7,566 nt of DNA from NCBI GenBank assembly GCA_029060585.1, contig JAIDTS010000265.1, forward strand, positions 1-7,566, written 5' to 3'. The translations under genes were made by a program, and so were the position numbers. The notes under the pieces are model-generated. The model made no database searches, was not told where the DNA came from, and saw nothing but the letters and a program-made list of their open reading frames with translations. Origin of the DNA: Muribaculaceae bacterium (lineage in GTDB: Bacteria; Bacteroidota; Bacteroidia; Bacteroidales; Muribaculaceae). Below are positions 1-5,909 of the stretch, piece after piece. Numbering within the stretch: position 1 is the stretch's first letter; each line of letters opens with the position of its first letter.

Positions 1-252
1 CGTATTAACGGCAGACATGGTGCCCATATCGTAGATTATGCAGCTGAAATCGGATTAGGCTCACTTGCTTATGACCTAATTGACATAACTAATGCCGCAG
101 CGATCGAAGATGTTGTCACTGATGGTGTGAAAAAATATAATGTTTATGAGATAAATGGCGTTAAAGTGCTGAATAATTCAGAGAGTATTGACGCTCTTTC
201 GCCGGGATTCTATATCGTAAATGGAGTCAAAACTCTTGTAGGAAGAAAATAA
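1..252 (+). CDS. C-terminal fragment of a probable exported protein with secretion-tail-like end (5' truncated)
   Basis: An open frame runs from the first base of the window to TAA at 250-252, giving 83 residues; the start lies outside. The last ~36 residues carry the pattern of Bacteroidetes C-terminal tails: a VYEINGVKVL strand, a short spacer, then ALSPGFYIVNGVK, a second strand and a basic end (LVGRK). In the family such ends resemble type IX secretion (Por) sorting tails, but similar domains also occur in gut Bacteroidales proteins whose secretion route is uncertain. The preceding ~45 residues (RINGRHGAHIVDYAAE onward) look like the end of a beta-rich extracellular domain that I cannot name. 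Codon use is AT-rich compared with pheT. Export is inferred from the tail alone, and the catalytic or binding role cannot be told from this piece. Confidence 0.7.
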   Translation, partial: RINGRHGAHIVDYAAEIGLGSLAYDLIDITNAAAIEDVVTDGVKKYNVYEINGVKVLNNSESIDALSPGFYIVNGVKTLVGRK

Positions 253-295
253 TCAAATCATCTTTATTATATGTCGGGTTGCAAACTGATTTCTA

Positions 296-499
296 TTGCC
301 TTATACTGTTTCGACTGTTTCTGGAAAGCAACTGGAAGCAACAGGAAATACCCAACTTCTTGGTGCTGTTTCAGGTATTCTTAAGCGTCCGGAATTTACT
401 GTTGAGCAAGGCGGTGTTACGGCAGTGATTTATCGTGAGGTTTTCAAGTTAAGACACATTGGCCCGACAAAAGGAGGTTTTTGGGAAGTGATAGAATAA
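296..499 (+). CDS. small hypothetical protein, possibly a gene remnant
   Basis: A 67-codon frame ending at TAA 497-499. The only available start is TTG at 296; an in-frame TGA at 287-289 blocks any upstream extension. No sigma-ABfr-type promoter and no A-rich or Shine-Dalgarno-like leader is visible before it. The protein has no membrane segment or signal peptide. It is a mixed sequence (LLGAVSGILKRPEF, then VTAVIYREVFKLRHIG and a GGFWEVIE end) that reads like a genuine small fold or the C-terminal piece of one. I do not recognise the family. It could be a real small protein with a weak start, or the surviving end of a decayed gene. It is listed because its composition looks protein-like and it is followed by a hairpin, but the call is weak. 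Confidence 0.35.
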   Translation: MPYTVSTVSGKQLEATGNTQLLGAVSGILKRPEFTVEQGGVTAVIYREVFKLRHIGPTKGGFWEVIE

Positions 500-524
500 C
501 CTTGCCACTGCTGTATTATAACTT

Positions 525-554
525 ATTGAGTCCACTTTTTAAAATGGACTCAAT
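525..554 (+). terminator. perfect 10-bp hairpin, possible terminator without T-tract
   Basis: ATTGAGTCCA at 525-534 pairs perfectly with TGGACTCAAT at 545-554 around a 10-nt loop (C, five T, four A). It sits between the upstream AT-rich ORFs and the first ATPase promoter, where a terminator would be expected. No T-run follows directly on either strand, so it is not a textbook rho-independent terminator. A T-run lies further on at 595-600. It could instead be an RNA-stabilising stem or a protein-binding palindrome. Confidence 0.4.
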
Positions 555-605
555 CATTTAGCTTATGTAGTGCAAGATGAGAGTGGGAGTCTTCTTTTTT
601 ATTAA

Positions 606-637
606 TTTGGAGATGACGGATAGTTGTGTTACATTTG
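606..637 (+). promoter_or_regulatory. Bacteroidetes sigma-ABfr-type promoter P1 (distal, ATPase gene)
   Basis: TTTG at 606-609, a 20-nt spacer, then TACATTTG at 630-637, an exact match to the TTTG / TAnnTTTG promoter form of Bacteroidetes. Transcription would begin near 644, about 125 nt before the ATPase start, giving a long leader that contains a 10-codon mini-ORF. It is the first of two tandem promoters before this gene. Confidence 0.6.
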
Positions 638-718
638 CAAGGTAAAATACTGAGATATGTGTCAAATTAGTCCCTATTGTTTTATGAGGCGGTATATATG
701 GTGGCTTCAGCGTTGAAA

Positions 719-750
719 TTTGCAAATCAACGTTTTTTTTCGTATATTTG
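719..750 (+). promoter_or_regulatory. Bacteroidetes sigma-ABfr-type promoter P2 (proximal, ATPase gene)
   Basis: TTTG at 719-722, a 20-nt spacer, then TATATTTG at 743-750. Transcription is predicted to begin around 756-758, leaving a leader of only ~10-18 nt before the ATGs at 768 and 774. The TTG at 720, which would give a longer reading frame, lies inside the upstream box and so would not be on this transcript. The promoter therefore decides the start. Confidence 0.7.
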
Positions 751-767
751 CCAAAATTTTGAGGATC

Positions 768-2327
768 ATGAGCATGCTGAAATACCCGGTAGGAATCCAG
801 ACCTTTTCGAAGATAATCGAGGAAGGATTCGTTTATGTAGACAAGACATCTTATATCAAGACTTTGCTCAGCCAAGGCCAGTATATTTTCCTTAGCCGCC
901 CGCGTCGGTTTGGGAAGAGTCTCCTGCTCTCGACCCTTAAGTCATATTTTGAAGGTCGGAGGGACCTTTTCCAAGGTCTTGCCGCCGACAGCTTGGATCT
1001 GGATTGGACTCCTTCTCCGGTAATACGCTTTGACCTGAATGCCGAAAACTTTAGCCTTGAAAACGGACTAGAGCTACTTCTTGACGGGCTGCTGAGGGAT
1101 TATGAAAAAATTTATGGCCGTAATCCGGAAGATTTGACTCTCGCCCGTCGTTTCAGGCGTCTTATCGAATCTGCCTACGATCAGACGGGACGCAAAGTCG
1201 TAGTCCTCATAGATGAGTATGACAAGCCGCTTCTTGACATAGAGGATAACCCGGAACTTTATGAAAAGAACCAAAGAATACTTAAGAGCTTCTTCGGCAA
1301 TCTGAAGAGCATGGATGAATACATACGCTTTGCCTTCATCACGGGAGTGAGCCGCTTCAGCAAGGTAAGTATCTTCAGCGATCTTAACAACCTCAACGAC
1401 ATTTCGATGGTCAACGAATATGCCGACATATGCGGATGGACAGAGGATGAGTTGCTCCATTATTTCCGATCAGGCATTGACGCTCTTGCCGAGGAACGAG
1501 AGGAGGATTTCAATAATACCATCCGGACCTTGAGGATATATTACGACGGTTATATGTTTGCCCTTAAAGGCTCGAGGCTCTACAATCCCTATAGTATTCT
1601 AAAGGCCTTGACCAACAAGGAGATCGATCCATATTGGTTTGACTCCGGCACTCCGATTTTCCTTGCACGTAGAGTAAAGGCACAGGGCATATTCCCGCCT
1701 GACCTCAACGGACAGATGTGTACTAAGAAGGAACTTATCGCTGTAGGTATAGACGACCGCAATCCTCTTCCGCTGATGTTCCAGACCGGATACCTCACTA
1801 TCGACTCTTATGACAAGGATATGAGGCTCTATGCCTTGCGATTTCCGAATCGAGAAGTCGAGATAGGCTTCTACGAAGACCTACTGCGTGTCTATATCCC
1901 GGAATCCCAGTTGCCCGACAGTCCGTTCAGGTTTACCCATTTCAAACAGGACCTTTTCGGCGGCCGTCCGCATGACTTCATGGCCAGACTTGCATCTCTG
2001 CTGAAAGATCTTCCCGGAGCAGACCATAAGGAATCATCCTACAGAGCCATCACCTACCTTCTTGCTGTGTTAAGCGGTTCGCACGCTATAGCAGAGCATG
2101 ACGGCTACAAGGGGCGGAGCGATATAGAGGTGATAGCTGGACGCTACATCTACATATTTGAATTCAAATACAATAAGAGTGTGGAGGAGGCAATGGGGCA
2201 GATCCATTCCCGTGACTATGCCGGACGTTATGCGATGGAGAAAAGAAAGGTCTTTCTCATAGGGGCCAACTTTGAAAATGGTAAGCAGCATCGTGGACTG
2301 ACGTTCAGGATAGAGGATTTGAATTGA
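768..2327 (+). CDS. AAA-ATPase-like / PD-(D/E)XK nuclease protein
   Basis: A 519-residue protein (from ATG 768) with an N-terminal AAA-ATPase-like domain (PF09820 type) and a C-terminal PD-(D/E)XK nuclease-like domain (PF08011 type). Family hallmarks appear in order: KYPVGIQTF at the N-terminus, VYVDKTSYI, the variant P-loop SRPRRFGKS (43-51, without the usual first glycine), Walker B VVVLIDEYD (144-152), TGVSRFSKVSIFSDLNNL (~192-209), YYDGYMF (258-264), LYNPYSIL (271-278) and YWFDSGTP. The nuclease core is intact: D452 in GRSD, E465 and K467 in EFK, and Q478. Length is normal for the family. Start: promoter P2 rules out TTG 720. ATG 774 is an equal alternative to 768, with a GAGGA 8 nt upstream. 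The gene has its own promoters and no obvious partner. Such genes are multicopy in Bacteroidales; their function is unproven, with mobile-element or defence roles suggested. Confidence 0.9.
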   Translation: MSMLKYPVGIQTFSKIIEEGFVYVDKTSYIKTLLSQGQYIFLSRPRRFGKSLLLSTLKSYFEGRRDLFQGLAADSLDLDWTPSPVIRFDLNAENFSLENGLELLLDGLLRDYEKIYGRNPEDLTLARRFRRLIESAYDQTGRKVVVLIDEYDKPLLDIEDNPELYEKNQRILKSFFGNLKSMDEYIRFAFITGVSRFSKVSIFSDLNNLNDISMVNEYADICGWTEDELLHYFRSGIDALAEEREEDFNNTIRTLRIYYDGYMFALKGSRLYNPYSILKALTNKEIDPYWFDSGTPIFLARRVKAQGIFPPDLNGQMCTKKELIAVGIDDRNPLPLMFQTGYLTIDSYDKDMRLYALRFPNREVEIGFYEDLLRVYIPESQLPDSPFRFTHFKQDLFGGRPHDFMARLASLLKDLPGADHKESSYRAITYLLAVLSGSHAIAEHDGYKGRSDIEVIAGRYIYIFEFKYNKSVEEAMGQIHSRDYAGRYAMEKRKVFLIGANFENGKQHRGLTFRIEDLN

Positions 2328-2352
2328 AAAAACGCAAGAAGGATCATCGCGT

Positions 2353-2376
2353 AGAAGAAGGGGAGGAGAAGAAGGG
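2353..2376 (+). repeat. 24-nt homopurine tract with near-perfect mirror repeat
   Basis: Positions 2353-2376 are all purines on the plus strand. Within them, 2354-2374 is a mirror repeat centred on A2364, with one mismatched symmetric pair (2361 and 2367). Homopurine mirror repeats can form intramolecular triplex (H-DNA) under supercoiling. It lies between the ATPase stop and the pheT promoter, where no clear hairpin terminator is seen. Any function is inference. Confidence 0.5.
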
Positions 2377-2437
2377 TCTTAGGAGTCATAGTCATAATGG
2401 AATAACGTAGCTGTCTGAATGATATTATAAAATTCGA

Positions 2438-2469
2438 TTTGCATATTAGACAATTATTTTGTACTTTTG
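2438..2469 (+). promoter_or_regulatory. Bacteroidetes sigma-ABfr-type promoter of pheT
   Basis: TTTG at 2438-2441, a 20-nt spacer, then TACTTTTG at 2462-2469 match the TTTG / TAnnTTTG form exactly. Transcription is predicted near 2476, leaving a leader of ~75 nt before the pheT ATG. It is the last promoter of this type I can find in the window and may serve the whole pheT-yebC-membrane protein-kinase run. Confidence 0.75.
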
Positions 2470-2479
2470 CAAGTTGAAA

Positions 2480-2521
2480 GGGAATGCGGGAGCCGATGGG
2501 GCTTGTCGCGCAGCCTTTCCC
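2480..2521 (+). promoter_or_regulatory. structured 5' leader of pheT
   Basis: Three nested stems can form just after the predicted transcription start: GGGAA 2480-2484 with TTCCC 2517-2521, TGCG 2485-2488 with CGCA 2509-2512, and GAGCC 2490-2494 with GGCTT 2500-2504 around a GATGG loop. The outer stem has an alternative register, AAAGG 2477-2481 with CCTTT 2514-2518. No T-run follows, so it is not a transcription terminator, and no Phe-rich leader peptide is present. It could be a post-transcriptional control element or simply a stable 5' end. I do not recognise it as a known riboswitch or T-box. Confidence 0.35.
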
Positions 2522-2551
2522 ATGGCTTAAACAACCGATAACAATACCTTT

Positions 2552-5047
2552 ATGGATATCTCATACAAGTGGCTTAAACGCTATATCGATTTCAATGAGT
2601 CGCCGAAGGAACTGGCGGCTGCTTTCACATCCACCGGTCTGGAATGCGACCAGATTGAAGAGGTGGAGTCTATCCGCGGCGGACTCCGCGGCCTTAAGAT
2701 AGGCAAGGTGCTTACGTGCGAACCCCATCCGGACAGCGACCATATGCATGTGACTACGGTCGACGTAGGGGGCGAGGCTCCGCTACAGATCGTATGCGGC
2801 GCTCCGAACGTGGCGGCAGGCCAGACTGTGGTCGTCGCTACTATCGGCACCGTCCTCTATGACGGTGACAAGGAGTTCACAATCAAGAAGGGCAAGCTGC
2901 GCGGCGTTGAGTCGCACGGTATGATATGCGCGGAAGATGAGATCGGTCTCGGTCATGACCACGCCGGAATCATGGTGCTTCCCGACGACGTACCTGCCGG
3001 AACAGAGGCCGCTGCCTACTTCAATGTGGAGAGCGACTACCGCCTGGAGGTGGAGCTGACTCCCAACCGCGTGGACGCCGCAAGCCACTATGGCTGCGCC
3101 CGCGACCTCAAGGCCTATCAATGGGCCCGTATCCTTGAAAAGGGAAATGCGGCCGGCGTTGAAATGCCAGAGATCAGCGTTCCCGACGTATCGGGATTTT
3201 CCGTAGACAAGGAATCCGGCGCTGTGACTGTGGAGGTAGAAGACTCGAAATTATGCCCTCGCTACTGCGGAGTTACCATACGGGGCGTGAAGGTAGGGGA
3301 ATCTCCCGAATGGCTCAAGAATCTTCTCGTTGCAGCCGGACAGCGTCCGATCAATTCCATAGTGGACATCACCAACTTCATCCTGCTCGGTATTGGCCAG
3401 CCTCTCCACTGCTTCGACCTCGCAAAGGTGGCGGGAGAGAAGATTGTGGTGCGTACATGTCCGGAAGGAACAAAGTTCGTCACACTCGACGAGATGGAGC
3501 GCAGCCTCAGCGATAAGGACCTCATGATCTGTGACGCTGAGAAACCGATGTGTATCGCAGGTGTGTTCGGAGGTCTTGACTCGGGAGTGACAGAAGCAAC
3601 TACCGATGTCTTCATCGAAAGTGCCTATTTCAATCCTACCTCCATACGCCGCACGGCACGCCGCCACGGCCTAAGCACGGACGCCTCGTTCCGCTACGAA
3701 CGTGGCACCGACCCCAATATGTGCGAATATGCCGCAAAGCTTGCCGCAGTTCTTATCCGCGAGATAGCAGGAGGCGAGATATGCGGCGAAATAGTGGATT
3801 GCTATCCGGAGCCGGTGAAACCGGTAGAAATGGATTTCTCCTTGAAGTATTGTTGCGGCCTTATTGGAAAGGAGATTCCGCGCGAGACCATCATCGGAAT
3901 CCTCCGCGCACTCGAATTCGAGGTGAAGGAAACAGACGACGAGGATATCCTCTCCATCAAGGTTCCGACATACCGTGTAGACGTAACGCGTCCCTGCGAC
4001 GTAGTGGAGGAGATTCTCCGCATCTACGGCTACAACAACGTGGAGTTCGGAACGGAGATGCACGCCAACCTCTCGAAGCGCACTGCCGTAGACGAGGCCT
4101 ACGCGCTGCAGCAGGTGGTGAGCAACGACCTCACGGGTCAGGGTTTCCGCGAGATAATGAACAATTCACTCTCGGCCGTGAAATACTACGACGGCAACGC
4201 CGACTTCCCGCTTGAAAACAGCGTGAAGGTGATGAATCCGCTCAGCAACGATCTCGGAGTGATGCGACAGACGCTTCTCTTCGGCGGACTCGAGAGCATC
4301 GCGCACAACGTCAACCGTAAGGCTTCCGACCTGAAATTCTACGAGTTCGGAAACGTCTATTCGTTTGACGGCTCAAAGGAGAAGACGGATGAAAAGCCCC
4401 TTGTGCAATATTCCGAGCATATGGAACTTGCCCTGTGGATGACGGGCAACCTTCAGTCGGCAGGCTGGAACCGCCAGGCAGCCGAAGCCACTGTGTTTGA
4501 TCTCAAGGCCACCGTGCTCAATATCTTCACGAAGACCGGCGTCGCAGTCTCGGGCCTGAAGATGACCCAGGGTTCAGACGAGACTTTCAGTGCAAAACTC
4601 GAGATCGCGCACCGCAGCGGCAAACCGCTGGCCACTCTCGGCATACTGAGCCGCAAGACCCTGAAGATGCTTGACATCGATCAGGAAGTATGCTACGCGC
4701 GCATCGACTGGAGTTATCTCTGCAAACTGGCCGCCAAGTTCCAGACAACATACGCACCGCTTGAGAAGACACAGCCCGTAAGACGCGACCTCGCGCTTCT
4801 TCTCGACACCGCCACTGCATTCGATGCTGTGGAGGCATGCGCCAGAAAGGCAGGCGGAAAGCTCCTGCGCGACGTAAGACTCTTCGATGTATATGAAGGC
4901 AAGAACCTTCCGGAGGGCAAGAAGTCGTATGCAGTGGCATTCACCATCCAGGATCCGGAGAACACGCTAAAGGACAAGCAGATCGACGGAGTGATGGACA
5001 AGATCATCAAGAGCCTGCAGCAGCAGCTTGGCGCTACGCTGAGATAA
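2552..5047 (+). CDS. pheT: phenylalanyl-tRNA synthetase beta subunit
   Basis: The 831-residue beta chain of the alpha2-beta2 enzyme that charges tRNA-Phe in the cytoplasm; the catalytic alpha chain (pheS) is not in this window. Domains in order: N-terminal B1 and OB-fold tRNA-binding region (~43-155, with HPDSDHMHVTTVDVGG and CGAPNVAAGQ), the NRVDAASHYGCARDL segment (172-186), the B3/B4 editing region (~212-395, with GQRPINSIVDITNF and RYERGTD), B5 (~420-490, ending PTYRVDVTRPCDVVEEILRI), the synthetase-like core (~495-735) and a C-terminal FDX-ACB anticodon-binding domain (~738-830, starting PVRRDLALLLD). The length is that of a complete beta chain and no motif is broken. ATG 2552 begins the canonical MDISYKWLKRYIDF. 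A promoter and foldable leader lie directly upstream. Standing apart from pheS is, from memory, common in Bacteroidetes. Confidence 0.97.
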   Translation: MDISYKWLKRYIDFNESPKELAAAFTSTGLECDQIEEVESIRGGLRGLKIGKVLTCEPHPDSDHMHVTTVDVGGEAPLQIVCGAPNVAAGQTVVVATIGTVLYDGDKEFTIKKGKLRGVESHGMICAEDEIGLGHDHAGIMVLPDDVPAGTEAAAYFNVESDYRLEVELTPNRVDAASHYGCARDLKAYQWARILEKGNAAGVEMPEISVPDVSGFSVDKESGAVTVEVEDSKLCPRYCGVTIRGVKVGESPEWLKNLLVAAGQRPINSIVDITNFILLGIGQPLHCFDLAKVAGEKIVVRTCPEGTKFVTLDEMERSLSDKDLMICDAEKPMCIAGVFGGLDSGVTEATTDVFIESAYFNPTSIRRTARRHGLSTDASFRYERGTDPNMCEYAAKLAAVLIREIAGGEICGEIVDCYPEPVKPVEMDFSLKYCCGLIGKEIPRETIIGILRALEFEVKETDDEDILSIKVPTYRVDVTRPCDVVEEILRIYGYNNVEFGTEMHANLSKRTAVDEAYALQQVVSNDLTGQGFREIMNNSLSAVKYYDGNADFPLENSVKVMNPLSNDLGVMRQTLLFGGLESIAHNVNRKASDLKFYEFGNVYSFDGSKEKTDEKPLVQYSEHMELALWMTGNLQSAGWNRQAAEATVFDLKATVLNIFTKTGVAVSGLKMTQGSDETFSAKLEIAHRSGKPLATLGILSRKTLKMLDIDQEVCYARIDWSYLCKLAAKFQTTYAPLEKTQPVRRDLALLLDTATAFDAVEACARKAGGKLLRDVRLFDVYEGKNLPEGKKSYAVAFTIQDPENTLKDKQIDGVMDKIIKSLQQQLGATLR

Positions 5048-5049
5048 AG

Positions 5050-5098
5050 ATCAATTATCAATGATCAATTATCAATGATTAATGATCAATGATTAATT
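5050..5098. repeat. heptamer tandem array A, seven ATYAATK units
   Basis: Seven head-to-tail 7-bp units fill 49 bp: ATCAATT, ATCAATG, ATCAATT, ATCAATG, ATTAATG, ATCAATG, ATTAATT. The first four form an exact 14-mer duplicated in tandem (5050-5063 and 5064-5077). The array starts 2 nt after the pheT stop codon. Variation between units is confined to positions 3 and 7 of the heptamer. Confidence 0.9.
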
Positions 5099-5116
5099 AC
5101 CTCATAACTGACATTC

Positions 5117-5165
5117 TTAAGACTTAAGACTTAACGCTTAAGACTTAAGACTAAAGACTGAAGAC
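5117..5165. repeat. heptamer tandem array B, seven TTAAGAC-type units
   Basis: Seven head-to-tail 7-bp units fill 49 bp: TTAAGAC, TTAAGAC, TTAACGC, TTAAGAC, TTAAGAC, TAAAGAC, TGAAGAC. The unit is unrelated to that of array A, from which it is separated by 18 nt (5099-5116). Palindromic CTTAAG occurs at 5116, 5123, 5137 and 5144. The array ends 14 nt before the yebC start, so copy changes would alter the yebC upstream region. The final 14 nt are A-rich, as is usual before Bacteroidetes start codons. Confidence 0.9.
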
Positions 5166-5179
5166 TAAAAAAACTAAAT

Positions 5180-5899
5180 ATGGGAAGAGCATTTGAATTC
5201 CGCAAGGCCCGCAAGCTTAAACGCTGGGGCAATATGTCAAGAACATTCACACGCATCGGTAAGGAAATCACCATTGCCGTCAAGGCCGGCGGTCCTGATC
5301 CCGACATGAATCCACGCCTCCGCATGCTCATGCACAATGCGAAGGCAGCCAACATGCCCAAGGACACCATCGAGCGCGCCATCAAGAAGGCTACCGACAA
5401 GGACGCCTCGGACTACAAGGAGATCGTATATGAAGGATATGGCCCCTTCGGCATCGCAATCGTAGTGGAGACCGCCACCGACAATAACCAGCGTACAGTG
5501 GCAAACGTGCGCAGTTACTTCACAAAGCACGGCGGCTCTCTGGGCACACAGGGTTCACTCTCATTCCTTTTCGACCACAAGAGCGTATTCCACGTAAAGC
5601 CGAATCCCGAGACAAGCCTCGAGGACTTCGAGCTGGAACTTATGGATCTCGACGCAGAGCTTGAGGCTGAGGAGGAGGAATGGCTCGTATACGGCGCATT
5701 CGATCAATTCAACAACATCCAGAAATTTCTCGAAGGATCCGGAATGGAGATCGTCAGCGCAGAGTTCGAGAGAATCCCGACAGACTACAAGGATGTCACT
5801 CCCGAACAGCGCGAGAGCATCGAGAAACTGCTCGAACGCTTCGAGGACGACGACGACGTGCAGAACGTATTCCACAACATGAAGGAAGCAGAAGAATAA
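5180..5899 (+). CDS. yebC: YebC/TACO1 family protein
   Basis: A 239-residue cytoplasmic protein of the YebC/PmpR/TACO1 family. Visible family marks: the basic N-terminal helical part MGRAFEFRKARKLKRW (in place of the GHSKW start of proteobacterial members), NMPKDTIERAIKKA (58-71), YEGYGPFGIAIVVETATDN (84-102), then GGSLGTQGSLSFLF (118-131), an acidic stretch (~145-168) and the C-terminal EDDDDVQNVFHNM (222-234). Length is typical. Members were long annotated as transcriptional regulators; more recent work on bacterial YebC and mitochondrial TACO1 supports a translation role that relieves ribosome stalling, notably at proline runs. Which subgroup this one belongs to cannot be settled by eye. 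ATG 5180 follows an A-rich leader. No promoter is seen in the 132-bp spacer, so read-through from pheT is likely. The next gene begins 10 nt after its stop. Confidence 0.95.
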   Translation: MGRAFEFRKARKLKRWGNMSRTFTRIGKEITIAVKAGGPDPDMNPRLRMLMHNAKAANMPKDTIERAIKKATDKDASDYKEIVYEGYGPFGIAIVVETATDNNQRTVANVRSYFTKHGGSLGTQGSLSFLFDHKSVFHVKPNPETSLEDFELELMDLDAELEAEEEEWLVYGAFDQFNNIQKFLEGSGMEIVSAEFERIPTDYKDVTPEQRESIEKLLERFEDDDDVQNVFHNMKEAEE

Positions 5900-5909
5900 A
5901 ATACCGCTG

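Noticed and set aside
271..384. 37-codon ATG frame at 271 (MSGCKLISIALYCF...)
   Set aside because: It is Cys/Trp-rich with no promoter and overlaps the 67-codon frame, whose composition is more protein-like.
558..875. 105-codon minus-strand frame opposite the ATPase 5' end
   Set aside because: It overlaps both ATPase promoters and the gene start, no minus-strand CAAAnnTA promoter box is found nearby, and the product shows no recognisable motif.
2324..2410. 28-codon highly charged frame (TTG 2324 to TAG 2408-2410) overlapping the ATPase stop
   Set aside because: It has only a TTG start, its Lys/Glu/Arg content follows directly from the homopurine tract, and the A-run lies after the ATPase stop so programmed frameshifting is not supported.
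2484..2702. Open frame starting ATG 2484 in the pheT leader, considered as a leader peptide
   Set aside because: It overlaps the pheT start by 150 bases in another frame and has a single early Phe codon, so it does not fit a Phe attenuator. Its composition is that of a pheT shadow.
5050..5165. Heptamer arrays considered as a CRISPR array or replication-origin iterons
   Set aside because: Units are only 7 bp and contiguous with no spacers, no cas or replication initiator gene is nearby, and the units are too short and degenerate for typical iterons.
5048..5179. Possible promoter or terminator in the pheT-yebC spacer
   Set aside because: No TAnnTTTG box and no GC-rich stem followed by a T-run is present; the content is explained by the two repeat arrays and an A-rich leader.
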